Shown here piece by piece: positions 8,931 through 17,794 of a DNA stretch of 64,000 nucleotides. The stretch spans positions 30,234-94,233 of the forward strand of contig NZ_JACSKZ010000006.1 in NCBI RefSeq assembly GCF_018617875.1, in the 5' to 3' direction. The position numbers were made by a program, and so were the translations under genes. Position 1 is the stretch's first letter; every line of letters starts with the position of its first letter. Below the pieces are notes generated by a model. It was given only the letters and a program-made list of their open reading frames with translations, did no database searches and had not been told where the DNA came from. This DNA is from Exiguobacterium algae (GTDB taxonomy: Bacteria; Bacillota; Bacilli; Exiguobacteriales; Exiguobacteriaceae).

Positions 8931-8975
8931 CTTTTTTCCTCTTTTCTTCAACATTTCAGCTCCAACTGTTGGAAA

Positions 8976-8987
8976 ACCAACACGGTG
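8976..8987. promoter_or_regulatory. Candidate TetR operator, copy 1
   Basis: ACCAACACGGTG, repeated exactly 65 bp away at 9041, one copy next to each of the two divergent genes. The core ACAC-G-GTG is nearly palindromic. It lies about 45 bp upstream of the TetR start. Confidence 0.5.
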
Positions 8988-9001
8988 ACGAAGATTGACG
9001 A

Positions 9002-9030
9002 TTGTTGCCTCACTTTTCTAGGACTATACT
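9002..9030 (+). promoter_or_regulatory. Promoter of the TetR-controlled ABC exporter
   Basis: TTGTTG, 17-nt spacer, TATACT. Transcription would start about 9037, directly before the second operator copy. Confidence 0.5.
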
Positions 9031-9040
9031 AAAACTATAA

Positions 9041-9052
9041 ACCAACACGGTG
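9041..9052. promoter_or_regulatory. Candidate TetR operator, copy 2
   Basis: Exact second copy of ACCAACACGGTG. With the next base it contains the palindrome ACAC-G-GTGT. It lies at the expected transcription start of the exporter operon, where a bound repressor would block initiation. Confidence 0.5.
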
Positions 9053-9101
9053 TCTATTATCTAGGTTAAACAAATTCGGACATCGCAAAGGAGTGGGGAA
9101 G

Positions 9102-9830
9102 ATGAACATTCAGTTGACACACGTCGAGAAGTCGTTCGGTGAGCAGTTAGCCATCAACGACATCGACTTTACCATTCAATCCGGTGAGATTTGTTGTTTG
9201 CTCGGGCCATCCGGGTCCGGGAAAACGACGCTCATCCGGCTCATGATCGGGGCGCTCGCACCGGACCAGGGAACGGTGCGCGTCGGCGAGACGAAGATGC
9301 CAAGCATGAGCATGCTCCGCCAGATCGGATTCATGCCACAAAACGACGGACTGTATGAAGATCTGTCGGCCGAGGCGAACCTCGAGTTCTTCGGTTCGAT
9401 CTACAAATTAGGGAAGAAGGCGCTAGAGGCGCGGATCACGGAAGTACTCGCCCTCGTCGATTTGACACAGGACCGCAAAAAGCTCGTCCGGAACTTCTCC
9501 GGGGGGATGAAGAAACGGTTGTCGCTCGCAATCGCGATTCTTCACAAGCCGGACGTGTTGTTCTTAGACGAACCGACGGTCGGGATCGACCCGATTTTGC
9601 GCCGGCAAATTTGGGATCAGTTTCAGACGATCCGTGCAGAAGGGACGACCATCATCGTCTCAACTCACGTCATGGACGAGGTCCTTGAGTGTGACCGGGC
9701 CGCACTCATTTATAACGGTCGCCTAATCGCCTATGATACGGTGCAGCATTTATTGGATCAGACAGAGAACGGCCGGGTCGAGGAATTGTTCTTGATCGCC
9801 GGTGAACAGGAGGTGGGAGAACATGCGTAA
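9102..9830 (+). CDS. ABC transporter ATP-binding protein (drug/lipid exporter type)
   Basis: A 242-residue ATPase with Walker A GPSGSGKTT, Q-loop MPQNDG, signature NFSGGMKKR, Walker B VLFLDEPTVGIDP and switch STH. The arrangement matches the CcmA/NatA-like exporters paired with ABC-2 permeases. ATG at 9102 is preferred because AAAGGAGTGGGG lies just upstream; an in-frame GTG at 9093 falls within that site. The 3' end overlaps the permease start by 8 nt. It is under the divergent TetR regulator, which suggests a role in exporting a toxic compound. Confidence 0.9.
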   Translation: MNIQLTHVEKSFGEQLAINDIDFTIQSGEICCLLGPSGSGKTTLIRLMIGALAPDQGTVRVGETKMPSMSMLRQIGFMPQNDGLYEDLSAEANLEFFGSIYKLGKKALEARITEVLALVDLTQDRKKLVRNFSGGMKKRLSLAIAILHKPDVLFLDEPTVGIDPILRRQIWDQFQTIRAEGTTIIVSTHVMDEVLECDRAALIYNGRLIAYDTVQHLLDQTENGRVEELFLIAGEQEVGEHA

Positions 9831-10836
9831 TTTAGCGAAGCGTGTCATCTTCCAGACATTGAATGATAAACGAAGCGTCGCCTTGATTTTAATCGCCCCG
9901 CTTCTCATCTTGACGCTCGTCTACTTCTTACTCGGAGATTCGGATTATGTGCCGACCGTCGTCCTGGATGAAGACGCACAGGAACAGCTTGTCGAAGCAT
10001 TCGAGGAGGAGACGTTGGTCGTGAAGCAGGCCGCATTCGACGACCCGAAAACGTATATCGAAGACCATGAGGATGTCGATGCTGTCTTTGAAATGACACC
10101 GGACGGGACAGCCATCACGTTACGCGAACCGTCAACGAAGTCATCAAAAGCCGTCCGCGAGATTCAGGATGCTCTCACGACACTGAACCCCGCGGTTGAG
10201 ATGGATACGGCATTCGTCTATGGGGAAGAAGACCAATCGACCTTTGACTCGTTCGGCTTCGTCTTCTTATCGCTTTTCTCATTCTTCTTCGTCTTTATCT
10301 TGTCCGCGATGGCGCTCGTAAAAGAACGAAGCGGGGGGACACTCGAACGGTTATTGATGACACCGATCAAACGGGCACAGGTCATCCTGGGCTATACGGC
10401 AGGTTACGGTGTGTTTGCCATCGTGCAATCGATCTTCATCGTCCTTTACTCGATTTATGTGCTCGGTCTCGCGTCGATCGGCAATATGGCGTGGGTCATG
10501 TTGACGATGCTTCTCATGGCAGGGACGGCCGTCTTGTTCGGTGCGACGATTTCCGTGTTTGCCCGTTCTGAGTTACAGGTCGTGCAGATGATCCCGTTCA
10601 CGATCATCCCGCAAGTATTCTTCTCGGGACTGATTCCACTCGATTTGATTCCTTACGGGCTCGGGAATTTGAGTTACGTCATGCCGATCTATTACGGAGC
10701 GACAGCCATCAAAGAAGTGATGGTGTATGGAAGCGGGTTCGCAGGCATTTGGATTTACCTCCTCGGTTTGATCGTTTATGCCGGAGTCCTTTTCCTCTTG
10801 AACATGCGTGCGCTCGGAAAGTATCGGGGACATTAA
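9823..10836 (+). CDS. ABC-2 type transporter permease
   Basis: A 337-residue membrane protein. One N-terminal helix (VALILIAPLLILTLVYFLLG) is followed by a large extracytoplasmic domain of about 130 residues, then five C-terminal helices containing KERSGGTLERLLMTPI, the signature-like loop of YhgE/ABC-2 drug exporters. The start codon ATG follows AGGAGGTGGG and overlaps the ATPase stop. Together with the ATPase it forms an exporter. The substrate is unknown. Confidence 0.9.
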   Translation: MRNLAKRVIFQTLNDKRSVALILIAPLLILTLVYFLLGDSDYVPTVVLDEDAQEQLVEAFEEETLVVKQAAFDDPKTYIEDHEDVDAVFEMTPDGTAITLREPSTKSSKAVREIQDALTTLNPAVEMDTAFVYGEEDQSTFDSFGFVFLSLFSFFFVFILSAMALVKERSGGTLERLLMTPIKRAQVILGYTAGYGVFAIVQSIFIVLYSIYVLGLASIGNMAWVMLTMLLMAGTAVLFGATISVFARSELQVVQMIPFTIIPQVFFSGLIPLDLIPYGLGNLSYVMPIYYGATAIKEVMVYGSGFAGIWIYLLGLIVYAGVLFLLNMRALGKYRGH

Positions 10837-10840
10837 AAAA

Positions 10841-10860
10841 AGACTTGATTGCTCAAGTCT
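10841..10860. terminator. Hairpin terminator, mainly for the minus strand
   Basis: Eight-base-pair stem AGACTTGA/TCAAGTCT with loop TTGC. On the minus strand it is followed by seven T residues. The TGA of the acetyltransferase gene lies inside the hairpin. Confidence 0.65.
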
Positions 10861-11398
10861 CAAACGTGCGTCCCATTAAAAGGGTATCGTAATATGAACC
10901 ATCCGCGAGGCGTTTGTCTTTTCGCAACACGCCTTCGACTTCAAAGCCGTACCGCTTATAAAGCGAGGCGGCTTTTTGGTTGGTTTCGAGCACACTTAAA
11001 CTCATTTTGACGAGTCCGATTTGCTCTGCCCAATCGATTGAGGCTTGAAGAAGAGCAGACCCTAAACCGAGTCCCCAATAGGCTTCTAATACCCCGACAC
11101 CGAATTCGACGACATGGGCTTTTCGTGACAACGGGCTGCCCTCACAACGTGAAAAGCCGACAATCCTGTCCTGGACCGTCGCCACGAGAAACAAGTGGTT
11201 ACCCGTCTCTCGGTCATTTTGGATGAGCCGTTGAAAAGCTTGTTCATCCAGGACGCCTTCCCCCGGTGCCCGGTCTAAAAATTCCGTTTCTTCGTCTACT
11301 TTGGCGCGGACCGCGGTGAGTTCATGTGCGTCGGCGACTTCAGCTGTTCGAATCGTGCAGGTTAGATTGTTTTTTATATAGGTGACCGGTTGAATCAT
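10853..11398 (-). CDS. GNAT-family N-acetyltransferase
   Basis: A 181-residue acetyl-CoA-dependent acyltransferase. Visible are motif D/A (VEFGVGVLEAYWGLGLGSALLQASIDWA), where the pyrophosphate-binding loop is degenerate GLGLGSA, and motif B (LSVLETNQKAASLYKRYGFEVEG), typical of GNAT enzymes acting on small molecules or protein N-termini. The start ATG follows GAGGAGGAAATTC. The substrate cannot be assigned. It stands alone between the exporter and a putative micro-ORF. Confidence 0.85.
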   Translation of the reverse strand: MIQPVTYIKNNLTCTIRTAEVADAHELTAVRAKVDEETEFLDRAPGEGVLDEQAFQRLIQNDRETGNHLFLVATVQDRIVGFSRCEGSPLSRKAHVVEFGVGVLEAYWGLGLGSALLQASIDWAEQIGLVKMSLSVLETNQKAASLYKRYGFEVEGVLRKDKRLADGSYYDTLLMGRTFET

Positions 11399-11425
11399 GA
11401 ATTTCCTCCTCGTATTTATGCATAT

Positions 11426-11447
11426 AAAAAAAGCATCTTGTCGATGC
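11426..11447 (-). terminator. Terminator after the 26-residue micro-ORF
   Basis: On the minus strand, stem GCATC/GATGC with loop GACAA, followed by seven T residues. Confidence 0.6.
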
Positions 11448-11460
11448 CTCTCCTGACTGC

Positions 11461-11541
11461 TTATTGACGTTTAAATAAGAGGACGACGCCCGTTACGAAA
11501 AGCGCAAGTCCACTGTACAACCTTACTTGTTTGCAAGTCAC
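11461..11541 (-). CDS. 26-residue membrane micro-ORF
   Basis: A GTG start follows AGGGGTGAAGGATC and a terminator stem-loop lies 14 nt after the stop. The product reads MTCKQVRLYSG, then a hydrophobic stretch LALFVTGVVLLF, ending in KRQ. This is a single predicted helix flanked by positive charges. Translation signals and a dedicated terminator support it, but no homolog is known to me, and a chance ORF of this size is possible. Confidence 0.4.
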   Translation of the reverse strand: MTCKQVRLYSGLALFVTGVVLLFKRQ

Positions 11542-11651
11542 GATCCTTCACCCCTAAACTCAAATCTTCTATTATCAGAATAATCGAAAAAACCGAAAAA
11601 GGGAACGAAAACCAATTTATTCATTGTAGAATAATCTGGAGGTGAATCAAG

Positions 11652-12134
11652 ATGAATAAAGAAGAACGAGCGATTGAACTAAAACGATTCCAAAGAGGAC
11701 GAATGATGAAACGAATTGCATTTATACTTGTATTGGCCATCCTGATGGTAAGTCTTATCGAACTTGTCATCATGAAGTCAGAAATCGATATCGAGGTGTT
11801 CGTCGATTTTATGATTGGCTTCATCCTTGTCCTGTCTTCGCTTCTGTCGGCCTGGCTTCAATATGAGGAGAAAGAACTGTCCCAGAGCTTGACGGAAATC
11901 GAAGAAGCGAAGATGCTGATTGGAAAACAGTATTTTTGGACATACATTTGTATGATTGCGACCCCGACGATTTTATACACGGTTGTCCTGACAGAGTTTT
12001 ACTTCCTCATGTTTCCGTTTATCCTTTCATATTTTGTCACTGCGGCGGTTGAGGGATACTTTGAGGACCGCGTCCAGGAAATAGATGAGGGACATCCGAT
12101 TAAAGATGAAATTGACAAGGTATCGTTGTGGTGA
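11652..12134 (+). CDS. Small four-helix membrane protein (paralog family, copy 4)
   Basis: A 160-residue protein with the same design as copies 1-3: charged start MNKEERAIELKRFQRGR, four hydrophobic segments, and the tail RVQEIDEGHPIKDEIDKV. The AGGTGAATCAAG ribosome binding site precedes the ATG. Unlike the other copies it stands alone, directly beside the CRISPR locus, whose tracrRNA ends about 50 nt downstream on the opposite strand. Function unknown. Confidence 0.7.
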   Translation: MNKEERAIELKRFQRGRMMKRIAFILVLAILMVSLIELVIMKSEIDIEVFVDFMIGFILVLSSLLSAWLQYEEKELSQSLTEIEEAKMLIGKQYFWTYICMIATPTILYTVVLTEFYFLMFPFILSYFVTAAVEGYFEDRVQEIDEGHPIKDEIDKVSLW

Positions 12135-12186
12135 AATGAATAGACAGTGCGAGCGGCGAAAGCCGCTTTTTGTTTTGAACTGCATA

Positions 12187-12291
12187 ATAAAAACCCCATT
12201 GAGAACAATGGGGTGAGGCGTCAAAACGCCACTGTTACGCTTTAAGCTTATTTTAACTTACCTGTGTAGTTGTACAGCAGTAGATCTGTAC
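12187..12291 (-). ncRNA. tracrRNA of the type II-A CRISPR system
   Basis: The RNA that pairs with the crRNA repeat and bridges it to Cas9. The anti-repeat (about 12252-12285) complements the repeat over 24 nt with two mismatches. As in the Streptococcus pyogenes tracrRNA, an AAGU bulge and UUAAAAU lower-stem strand follow the anti-repeat. Next come a small nexus-like stem (GCU-UAA-AGC), a GC hairpin (GGCG/CGCC, 12217-12230) and a terminator hairpin CCCCATT/AATGGGG (12194-12213) with a T run. It is transcribed away from cas9. The 5' end is set by the promoter position and is approximate. Confidence 0.85.
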
Positions 12292-12297
12292 AACCCC

Positions 12298-12326
12298 ATT
12301 ATAGATGACACAGAATTTTATGTCAA
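12298..12326 (-). promoter_or_regulatory. tracrRNA promoter with consensus -35 and -10
   Basis: Reading the minus strand: TTGACA, 17-nt spacer, TATAAT, a perfect housekeeping promoter. The predicted start is a G at about 12291. Confidence 0.8.
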
Positions 12327-12413
12327 ATCAAATATCATAAAAATTGGTTATAAATTAGATATTAATGGTAATCTATAAGAAGGATAGTTCTTAATTAAAG
12401 GAGCGTGATTCGA

Positions 12414-15400
12414 GTGAGTAAGAAGTCGAGAAAGCGTTACGAGAACAGCATAAAAGAACGATACGATGGAAATTATTCAATTGGACTAGACATTGGGACG
12501 AACTCGGTAGGCTGGGCGGTTATTGACGACTCCTACCAAATTCCTGTTTACAAAGGAAAGAAAGCGTGGGGTGTGCGACGGTTCGATCAAGGAAATACAG
12601 CAGAAAACCGCCGTTTGAAACGAGGTTCAAGAAGACGGATTAATCGGCGTAGGAAGCGTCTTGAGTATTTGAAAGAGATATTCCAAATCGGTTTGAATGA
12701 AATCGATGAAAAATTTTTAATAGCCCATGACTTGATTGATCAGGAAGATAGCGCGCAGGCGATTGAGAAATTCAAGCGAGATTCAACTATGCACTCGCTC
12801 CAAAAAGTGTTAAAAGTCATCAGCAAAAGTCAGAAGGAGTATCAAGAGTTAATCGCTACATATCCGACGATGTTCCATCTTCGGTACGACATCATTTCAA
12901 ATCCAAATCGAAAGTTTGATTTACGACTCATTTATTTAGCGCTCCATCATATCACGAAAAAAAGAGGTCACTTTATTCAAGAAGGATTAGAAGTGAAAGA
13001 GTTGCTTAACGTTGATGTACAACAAATCCGAAACATTATTGAGGAAATTTCCACTCACTACTCAGATGAACCGATTAGCTTAACTAATGAAGAAGCGGAA
13101 CAGTTATCAACTATCTTACGAGATACTCATATAACAAGGAATGACCGAGTGAAGAAAGCGAAGAAAATTCAAAAATCACTTGATCACTTCGCAAGAGCAC
13201 TGTTAGGGATGAAGTTCTCGGTTACTAAATTGTTTAATATCGATGACGAGGACAAAAAAATCGAATTTAACAAAGAGCTCGAACCACAGTTAGAGGAGTT
13301 GTCTGATATCTTGGACGATATCCAAACACATTACTTATTCGATTTGCAATCAGTATACACATCTCTTGTTTTTGAAGATGTAATGCAGGGGAGTCATTAT
13401 TTTTCAGAAGCAAAGGTAAAGGAGTTTAACACATATAAAGAACAACTCTTACAACTTAAAGAGCTGTTGAAACCGCACGAAATGCTTTATAAACAAGTTT
13501 TTATTACACCGAAACCTATCATGAAAGAGTGGAAAAAAACACGAGAGAAAACGTTATATAAACAATTTTCGCTGCTTGATCGCTACAACTACAGTGATAT
13601 CAGTTCAAAAAATGACATTTTAGATCACGAAGCATTTTGCAAGTCGCTTGAATCCGTATTGAAAAAAGTGACTGATTCAAATGAAAAAGAAGAAATATTG
13701 GATGAACTGGAAAAGAGAAAATTTTTACTTAAATTAAATCGACGAGATAACGGAACTATTCCATATCAGTTACATTTGGCCGAAGCAGAAAAAATTCTGG
13801 AGAATCAGAAGAAATTTCACGATGTGATTGATGATGAAATGATTGACCGAGTCTGTAAATTGATATCATTTAGAATTCCTTACTATGTCGGTCCCCTTAC
13901 GGATAACGGGAATTCGGAGTTCGCCTGGATGGAGCGTACAGGGCAAGCGGTAAGACCATGGAATTTTGACGAGACGGTGGATCATGCCACAAGTGCCGAG
14001 CGTTTTATTTCACGTATGGTCGGAAACTGTACGTACTTGTATAAACAGCGTGCGTTGCCGAAGCAATCGTTAACGTATCAATTGTTTGAAGTGTTAAATG
14101 AAATCAACGTTATAAAAGTGGACGGAGTGCGAATCAGTAAACCGGAACGAGACGAACTGCTTAAACTCTTTTTAAAGCAGAGCAAAGTAAAAATTGCTGA
14201 CGCAAGTAAATGGCTAGGAGATAAGAAAATATCAGGGACGGCGAAAGAAACGGAATTTTCGAGCTCCCTAAGAAGTTGGCACGAAATGAGTCGGATTCTT
14301 GGCGACATCAATCCGGATAAGGTCTTTTCAGAAGCGTTCGATTCGCAACATGGTCAACGATTTGAAATGGCAGAAAATCTAATTTTATGGTCTACCGTCT
14401 TCACGGACCGGATGATATTGAAAAGTAAGATTGAACAGACCTATCCCGAGTTTAAAGGCGCCAAACAAGTGTTAGGTCTTAAATACACGGGGTGGGGCCG
14501 CTTATCAAACCGCCTTTTGGTCGAGATGGGTGGGAAAGGTCAGCATAATGGCATACAGACGCTGATGTATGATTGGAAACTTGGGAAGGGCAAAGATGAA
14601 ATTTGCTATGGATTTCAGGAAATCATCACCGATAAAAATCTTGGGTTCAAGGAAGCGATACAAAGCTATAACCGCGAAACACTAGGGGAAGATCATCGTA
14701 TCAAATTAGAGTGGATTGAAGACTTGGCAGGGTCACCTGCTATTAAACGCGGTATTTGGCAGTCGTTTCAGCTGGTAGAAGAATTAGAACGTATTTTTGG
14801 AAGACCGAAGCGAATTGTGGTCGAAATGGCTCGAGAAGATCAGCTCAATCCAAAACGAACGAAAAGCAGAGAAGATCAATTTAAAGAAATTGCTGAAAAA
14901 TTCCCTGAAGACGTAACGTTACAAAGGTTGAAAACAGAGAACCTTGATTGGGGAGATGTAAGAACGTGGCTTTATTGTACCCAAAAAGCTCGATGTGCCT
15001 ACTCGAATGAAACATTAGATCGCAATCTTCTGCACCTATATCAAATTGACCATATCGTTCCGTACAGCATTTCGCTTGATGACAGTCTTGATAATAAAGT
15101 GCTTGTCAAAAGTAAATTAAATCAAGATAAAGCGGATCATTTGATGCCACTTGAAATTATACCTGAGCGTCGACATTCTGAAATGAAACAGAAGTGGCGT
15201 GAATGGCATGAAAAAGGATTGATCTCGAGTAAAAAGTATCATCGGCTATTAATTGAAACGATTACGCCAAATATGGCTGAAGGATTTATCAATCGGCAAC
15301 TCGTTGAAACTAGACAAATCACAAAGCATGTTGTCGAGATGTTAAACCACCGCTATGCGAAAGAAGATAATCCACCGGATATACTCGGACTAAAAGCTGG

Positions 15401-16580
15401 GGTAAATGTAAAAGTTCAAAAGGATTTAGGTATTGTGAAAGTTCGGGAAGTGAACGATAAACACCATGCAATTGATGCATACATGGCTGCAACGATTAGT
15501 GAGTATGTATACACGATTGGAAAAGGTTCATGGATTGATGGAAAAGCATATTGGAAAAGAAATCGTACGGGAGATCAGTTGAACGATTCTTATCGAAAGA
15601 AAAATACTTGGATTGTAAAAGAAATGAAGAAGAACGGCTTGGTGAGTGCGCAAGGTGAACCGTTGACGGAAGCAAATAGTAAAGCAATCTATAATTGGTT
15701 CCTTAAGCAAATTGATGATTCACGTTTCTGTATTACGAGGAAACTTGAATCGAGTGGAGAAGATCGGAAATTTTGGAACGAAACACTCTACTCTCCTAAA
15801 TCAAAAACAAGTACATTGCCGAACAGCGTAGGGAAGCAGTATCTAGGTATTAATGACAGTGTGAAAGTAGCGGAATCCATTCTTTGTTCACTGCAAGTGA
15901 AAAAAGGAAAACGTTCTTCGACCGAATATCGGGTAGAGTCAATCAGTCATTACGAACGAGATGAACCAAAAGACCGGTTGCTCGAATATCGATTTAGCAG
16001 GGAGTTGGGGGAAAAGTATGAGCTGGGATCAGTAAAAGTGATTAGAAGGCTACCATTGAACACGTTATTGTTAACAGATGGTTATCCGGTACATCTATTA
16101 TCAAAAAAAGAGGTCCGGAACGCCAATCAGATTGATTTTTCTCAAAATATGTTGAAAAAGATCAATTCACTCCAAAAAAGTGCTGAAATCGCAGATTTAA
16201 TTAATCTCATTAGAGGACTCGAAGAGCAAGTAAGACATCACTTCATTTTTGCATCTGAAGGACAGTTAAAAGAAATGAAGGAATCGATTGAAGATTTGAC
16301 AAAAAAGCTAGACTCAATAAAAACGGATGATGCTAAGCATATTAATTCACAAGGCGAACTTGAAATGAGCTCGGAAGTGGGGAAAGAAGTTCGTCAAATG
16401 GTCCAAAGGCTAATTATAGTACTCCAACCTTCAAGTAAACGTGTAGACGAGTGGAAAGGGATGGGCCGTTTAAATTTAAACGTCTTAAAATCCAGTGATT
16501 TGAAAGTTGTGACTCAATCAATTACCGGACTTGAGGAGCGAATTGAGGTACTGAAACGAAATGGGGAGTATGTCTGTTGA
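12414..16580 (+). CDS. cas9: CRISPR-associated endonuclease Cas9 (type II-A)
   Basis: An RNA-guided DNA endonuclease of 1388 residues. RuvC-I is at the N-terminus (SIGLDIGTNSVGWAVID, catalytic Asp), followed by an arginine-rich bridge helix (RRLKRGSRRRINRRRKR). RuvC-II is IVVEMARE, the HNH domain is YQIDHIVPYS with its catalytic His, and RuvC-III is HHAIDAYMA. All catalytic residues appear intact. Length matches the large Cas9 class of type II-A. GTG at 12414 is chosen because AAAGGAG lies 10 nt upstream; the in-frame GTG at 12405 has no room for ribosome binding. It is the first gene of cas9-cas1-cas2-csn2. The PAM is not deducible from sequence alone. Confidence 0.95.
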   Translation: MSKKSRKRYENSIKERYDGNYSIGLDIGTNSVGWAVIDDSYQIPVYKGKKAWGVRRFDQGNTAENRRLKRGSRRRINRRRKRLEYLKEIFQIGLNEIDEKFLIAHDLIDQEDSAQAIEKFKRDSTMHSLQKVLKVISKSQKEYQELIATYPTMFHLRYDIISNPNRKFDLRLIYLALHHITKKRGHFIQEGLEVKELLNVDVQQIRNIIEEISTHYSDEPISLTNEEAEQLSTILRDTHITRNDRVKKAKKIQKSLDHFARALLGMKFSVTKLFNIDDEDKKIEFNKELEPQLEELSDILDDIQTHYLFDLQSVYTSLVFEDVMQGSHYFSEAKVKEFNTYKEQLLQLKELLKPHEMLYKQVFITPKPIMKEWKKTREKTLYKQFSLLDRYNYSDISSKNDILDHEAFCKSLESVLKKVTDSNEKEEILDELEKRKFLLKLNRRDNGTIPYQLHLAEAEKILENQKKFHDVIDDEMIDRVCKLISFRIPYYVGPLTDNGNSEFAWMERTGQAVRPWNFDETVDHATSAERFISRMVGNCTYLYKQRALPKQSLTYQLFEVLNEINVIKVDGVRISKPERDELLKLFLKQSKVKIADASKWLGDKKISGTAKETEFSSSLRSWHEMSRILGDINPDKVFSEAFDSQHGQRFEMAENLILWSTVFTDRMILKSKIEQTYPEFKGAKQVLGLKYTGWGRLSNRLLVEMGGKGQHNGIQTLMYDWKLGKGKDEICYGFQEIITDKNLGFKEAIQSYNRETLGEDHRIKLEWIEDLAGSPAIKRGIWQSFQLVEELERIFGRPKRIVVEMAREDQLNPKRTKSREDQFKEIAEKFPEDVTLQRLKTENLDWGDVRTWLYCTQKARCAYSNETLDRNLLHLYQIDHIVPYSISLDDSLDNKVLVKSKLNQDKADHLMPLEIIPERRHSEMKQKWREWHEKGLISSKKYHRLLIETITPNMAEGFINRQLVETRQITKHVVEMLNHRYAKEDNPPDILGLKAGVNVKVQKDLGIVKVREVNDKHHAIDAYMAATISEYVYTIGKGSWIDGKAYWKRNRTGDQLNDSYRKKNTWIVKEMKKNGLVSAQGEPLTEANSKAIYNWFLKQIDDSRFCITRKLESSGEDRKFWNETLYSPKSKTSTLPNSVGKQYLGINDSVKVAESILCSLQVKKGKRSSTEYRVESISHYERDEPKDRLLEYRFSRELGEKYELGSVKVIRRLPLNTLLLTDGYPVHLLSKKEVRNANQIDFSQNMLKKINSLQKSAEIADLINLIRGLEEQVRHHFIFASEGQLKEMKESIEDLTKKLDSIKTDDAKHINSQGELEMSSEVGKEVRQMVQRLIIVLQPSSKRVDEWKGMGRLNLNVLKSSDLKVVTQSITGLEERIEVLKRNGEYVC

Positions 16581-16595
16581 CTAGGGAGGCAGGTC

Positions 16596-17477
16596 ATGGG
16601 ATTTCGTAACTTAATCATCACACAAGAATCACGTCTGTCATCGCAACAAGGGTATCTCGTAGTCACAATGCCGGAAGATGTCCATAAAGTGCACTTAAGT
16701 GAACTTGACGCGATCGTTTTGGAAAATCCAAGGGTGAAGGTATCCGGGGTGCTGTTAAATCAACTTAGTCAGCATAACATTTCCCTAGTTCTTTGCGACG
16801 ACAAGCATCATCCATCAACGATGATGCTTCCGTTGCACGGGAATTTTCATCGAGTCAAAAATATTAATCAACAAATTGCATGGAAAGAAGATGTGAAAGA
16901 ACGTGTTTGGCAAAAAATTATCCAACATAAGCTGTCTATGCAAATTCAAATTTTAAACACGTTTCAGCGTGATGCATCGCTCTTAGCGGAATATGTTCAA
17001 AATGTCGAACCTGGTGACGCGACGAATCGCGAAGGATTGGCCGCGAAAGTGTATTTCCATCAATTATTTGGTAGTTCTTTTATACGAGGTTCAGAAAATC
17101 CTGAAAACTGGGCACTAAATTATGGGTATGCCATTTTGTCCAGTTATTTTTCTAGAACGATTGCCGCAAAAGGATATTTGACGGAGCTAGGGATTAAACA
17201 TAAAAATGAGTTCAATGCCTTAAACTTAGCCTACGATTTGATGGAACCGTTTCGACCGCTTGTGGATCAACGTGTAAAAATGCTAGTTCAAAACGAGTTT
17301 ACTCAAAAAGAACGGCATCAATTGCTTGATGTAGTTAATGAAAAGATAAAGATTAATGAGACTGTTCAATTTTTACCTAATGCAATCGATTTGTATTGTC
17401 AAAATATTTTCAATGAATTAGATGGGAAAGAAGAGAAGCTAATGGCGCTACATTGGAATAAGAGGAGGAAAGGATGA
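16596..17477 (+). CDS. cas1: CRISPR-associated integrase Cas1
   Basis: A 293-residue metal-dependent integrase that inserts new spacers together with Cas2. The type II Cas1 catalytic region is present: Glu in the NREGLAAKVYFHQLFG segment, His in GIKH, and acidic residues in AYDLMEPFRPLVD. The segment NYGYAILSSYFSRTIAAKGYLTELGI is the usual helical signature. It starts 16 nt after cas9 (AGGGAGG site) and overlaps cas2 by 4 nt. Confidence 0.95.
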   Translation: MGFRNLIITQESRLSSQQGYLVVTMPEDVHKVHLSELDAIVLENPRVKVSGVLLNQLSQHNISLVLCDDKHHPSTMMLPLHGNFHRVKNINQQIAWKEDVKERVWQKIIQHKLSMQIQILNTFQRDASLLAEYVQNVEPGDATNREGLAAKVYFHQLFGSSFIRGSENPENWALNYGYAILSSYFSRTIAAKGYLTELGIKHKNEFNALNLAYDLMEPFRPLVDQRVKMLVQNEFTQKERHQLLDVVNEKIKINETVQFLPNAIDLYCQNIFNELDGKEEKLMALHWNKRRKG

Positions 17478-17794
17478 GTTTTCGATACATGCGACTGTTC
17501 GTGATGTTCGATTTACCTGTTGAAACGTCTGCCCAAAAGAGACAGTATCGGCGTTTTCGGAAATTTTTAATTGAAAAAGGGTTCATTATGGAGCAGTACT
17601 CGATTTATAGCAAACTTGTGCTAAATCATTCCGTAGCTAGCAGTTATCAAAAACAACTCAGGGCCAATTTACCACCGCAAGGAAATATTCAAATGTTAAT
17701 TATTACTGAAAAGCAGTATTCAGACATCATCGTACTTAGAGGAGAAAAACAGACAAATATCGAATCTTCTACAGAGCGGAAGGTTATTTTATGA
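17474..17794 (+). CDS. cas2: CRISPR-associated protein Cas2
   Basis: A 106-residue ferredoxin-fold partner of Cas1. The N-terminal strand RLFVMFDLPVET contains the conserved Asp, and QYRRFRKFLIEKGFIMEQYSIY follows, as in type II Cas2. Both ends overlap neighbours by ATGA, which points to tight translational coupling with cas1 and csn2. Confidence 0.95.
   Translation: MSFRYMRLFVMFDLPVETSAQKRQYRRFRKFLIEKGFIMEQYSIYSKLVLNHSVASSYQKQLRANLPPQGNIQMLIITEKQYSDIIVLRGEKQTNIESSTERKVIL

Noticed and set aside
12344..12372. cas9 promoter TTGGTT...TAAT-like
   Set aside because: No hexamer pair with acceptable spacing could be settled in the AT-rich stretch, so no promoter was called.
12405..12413. GTG at 12405 as the cas9 start
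   Set aside because: It lies only one base after AAAGGAG. GTG at 12414 has normal spacing.
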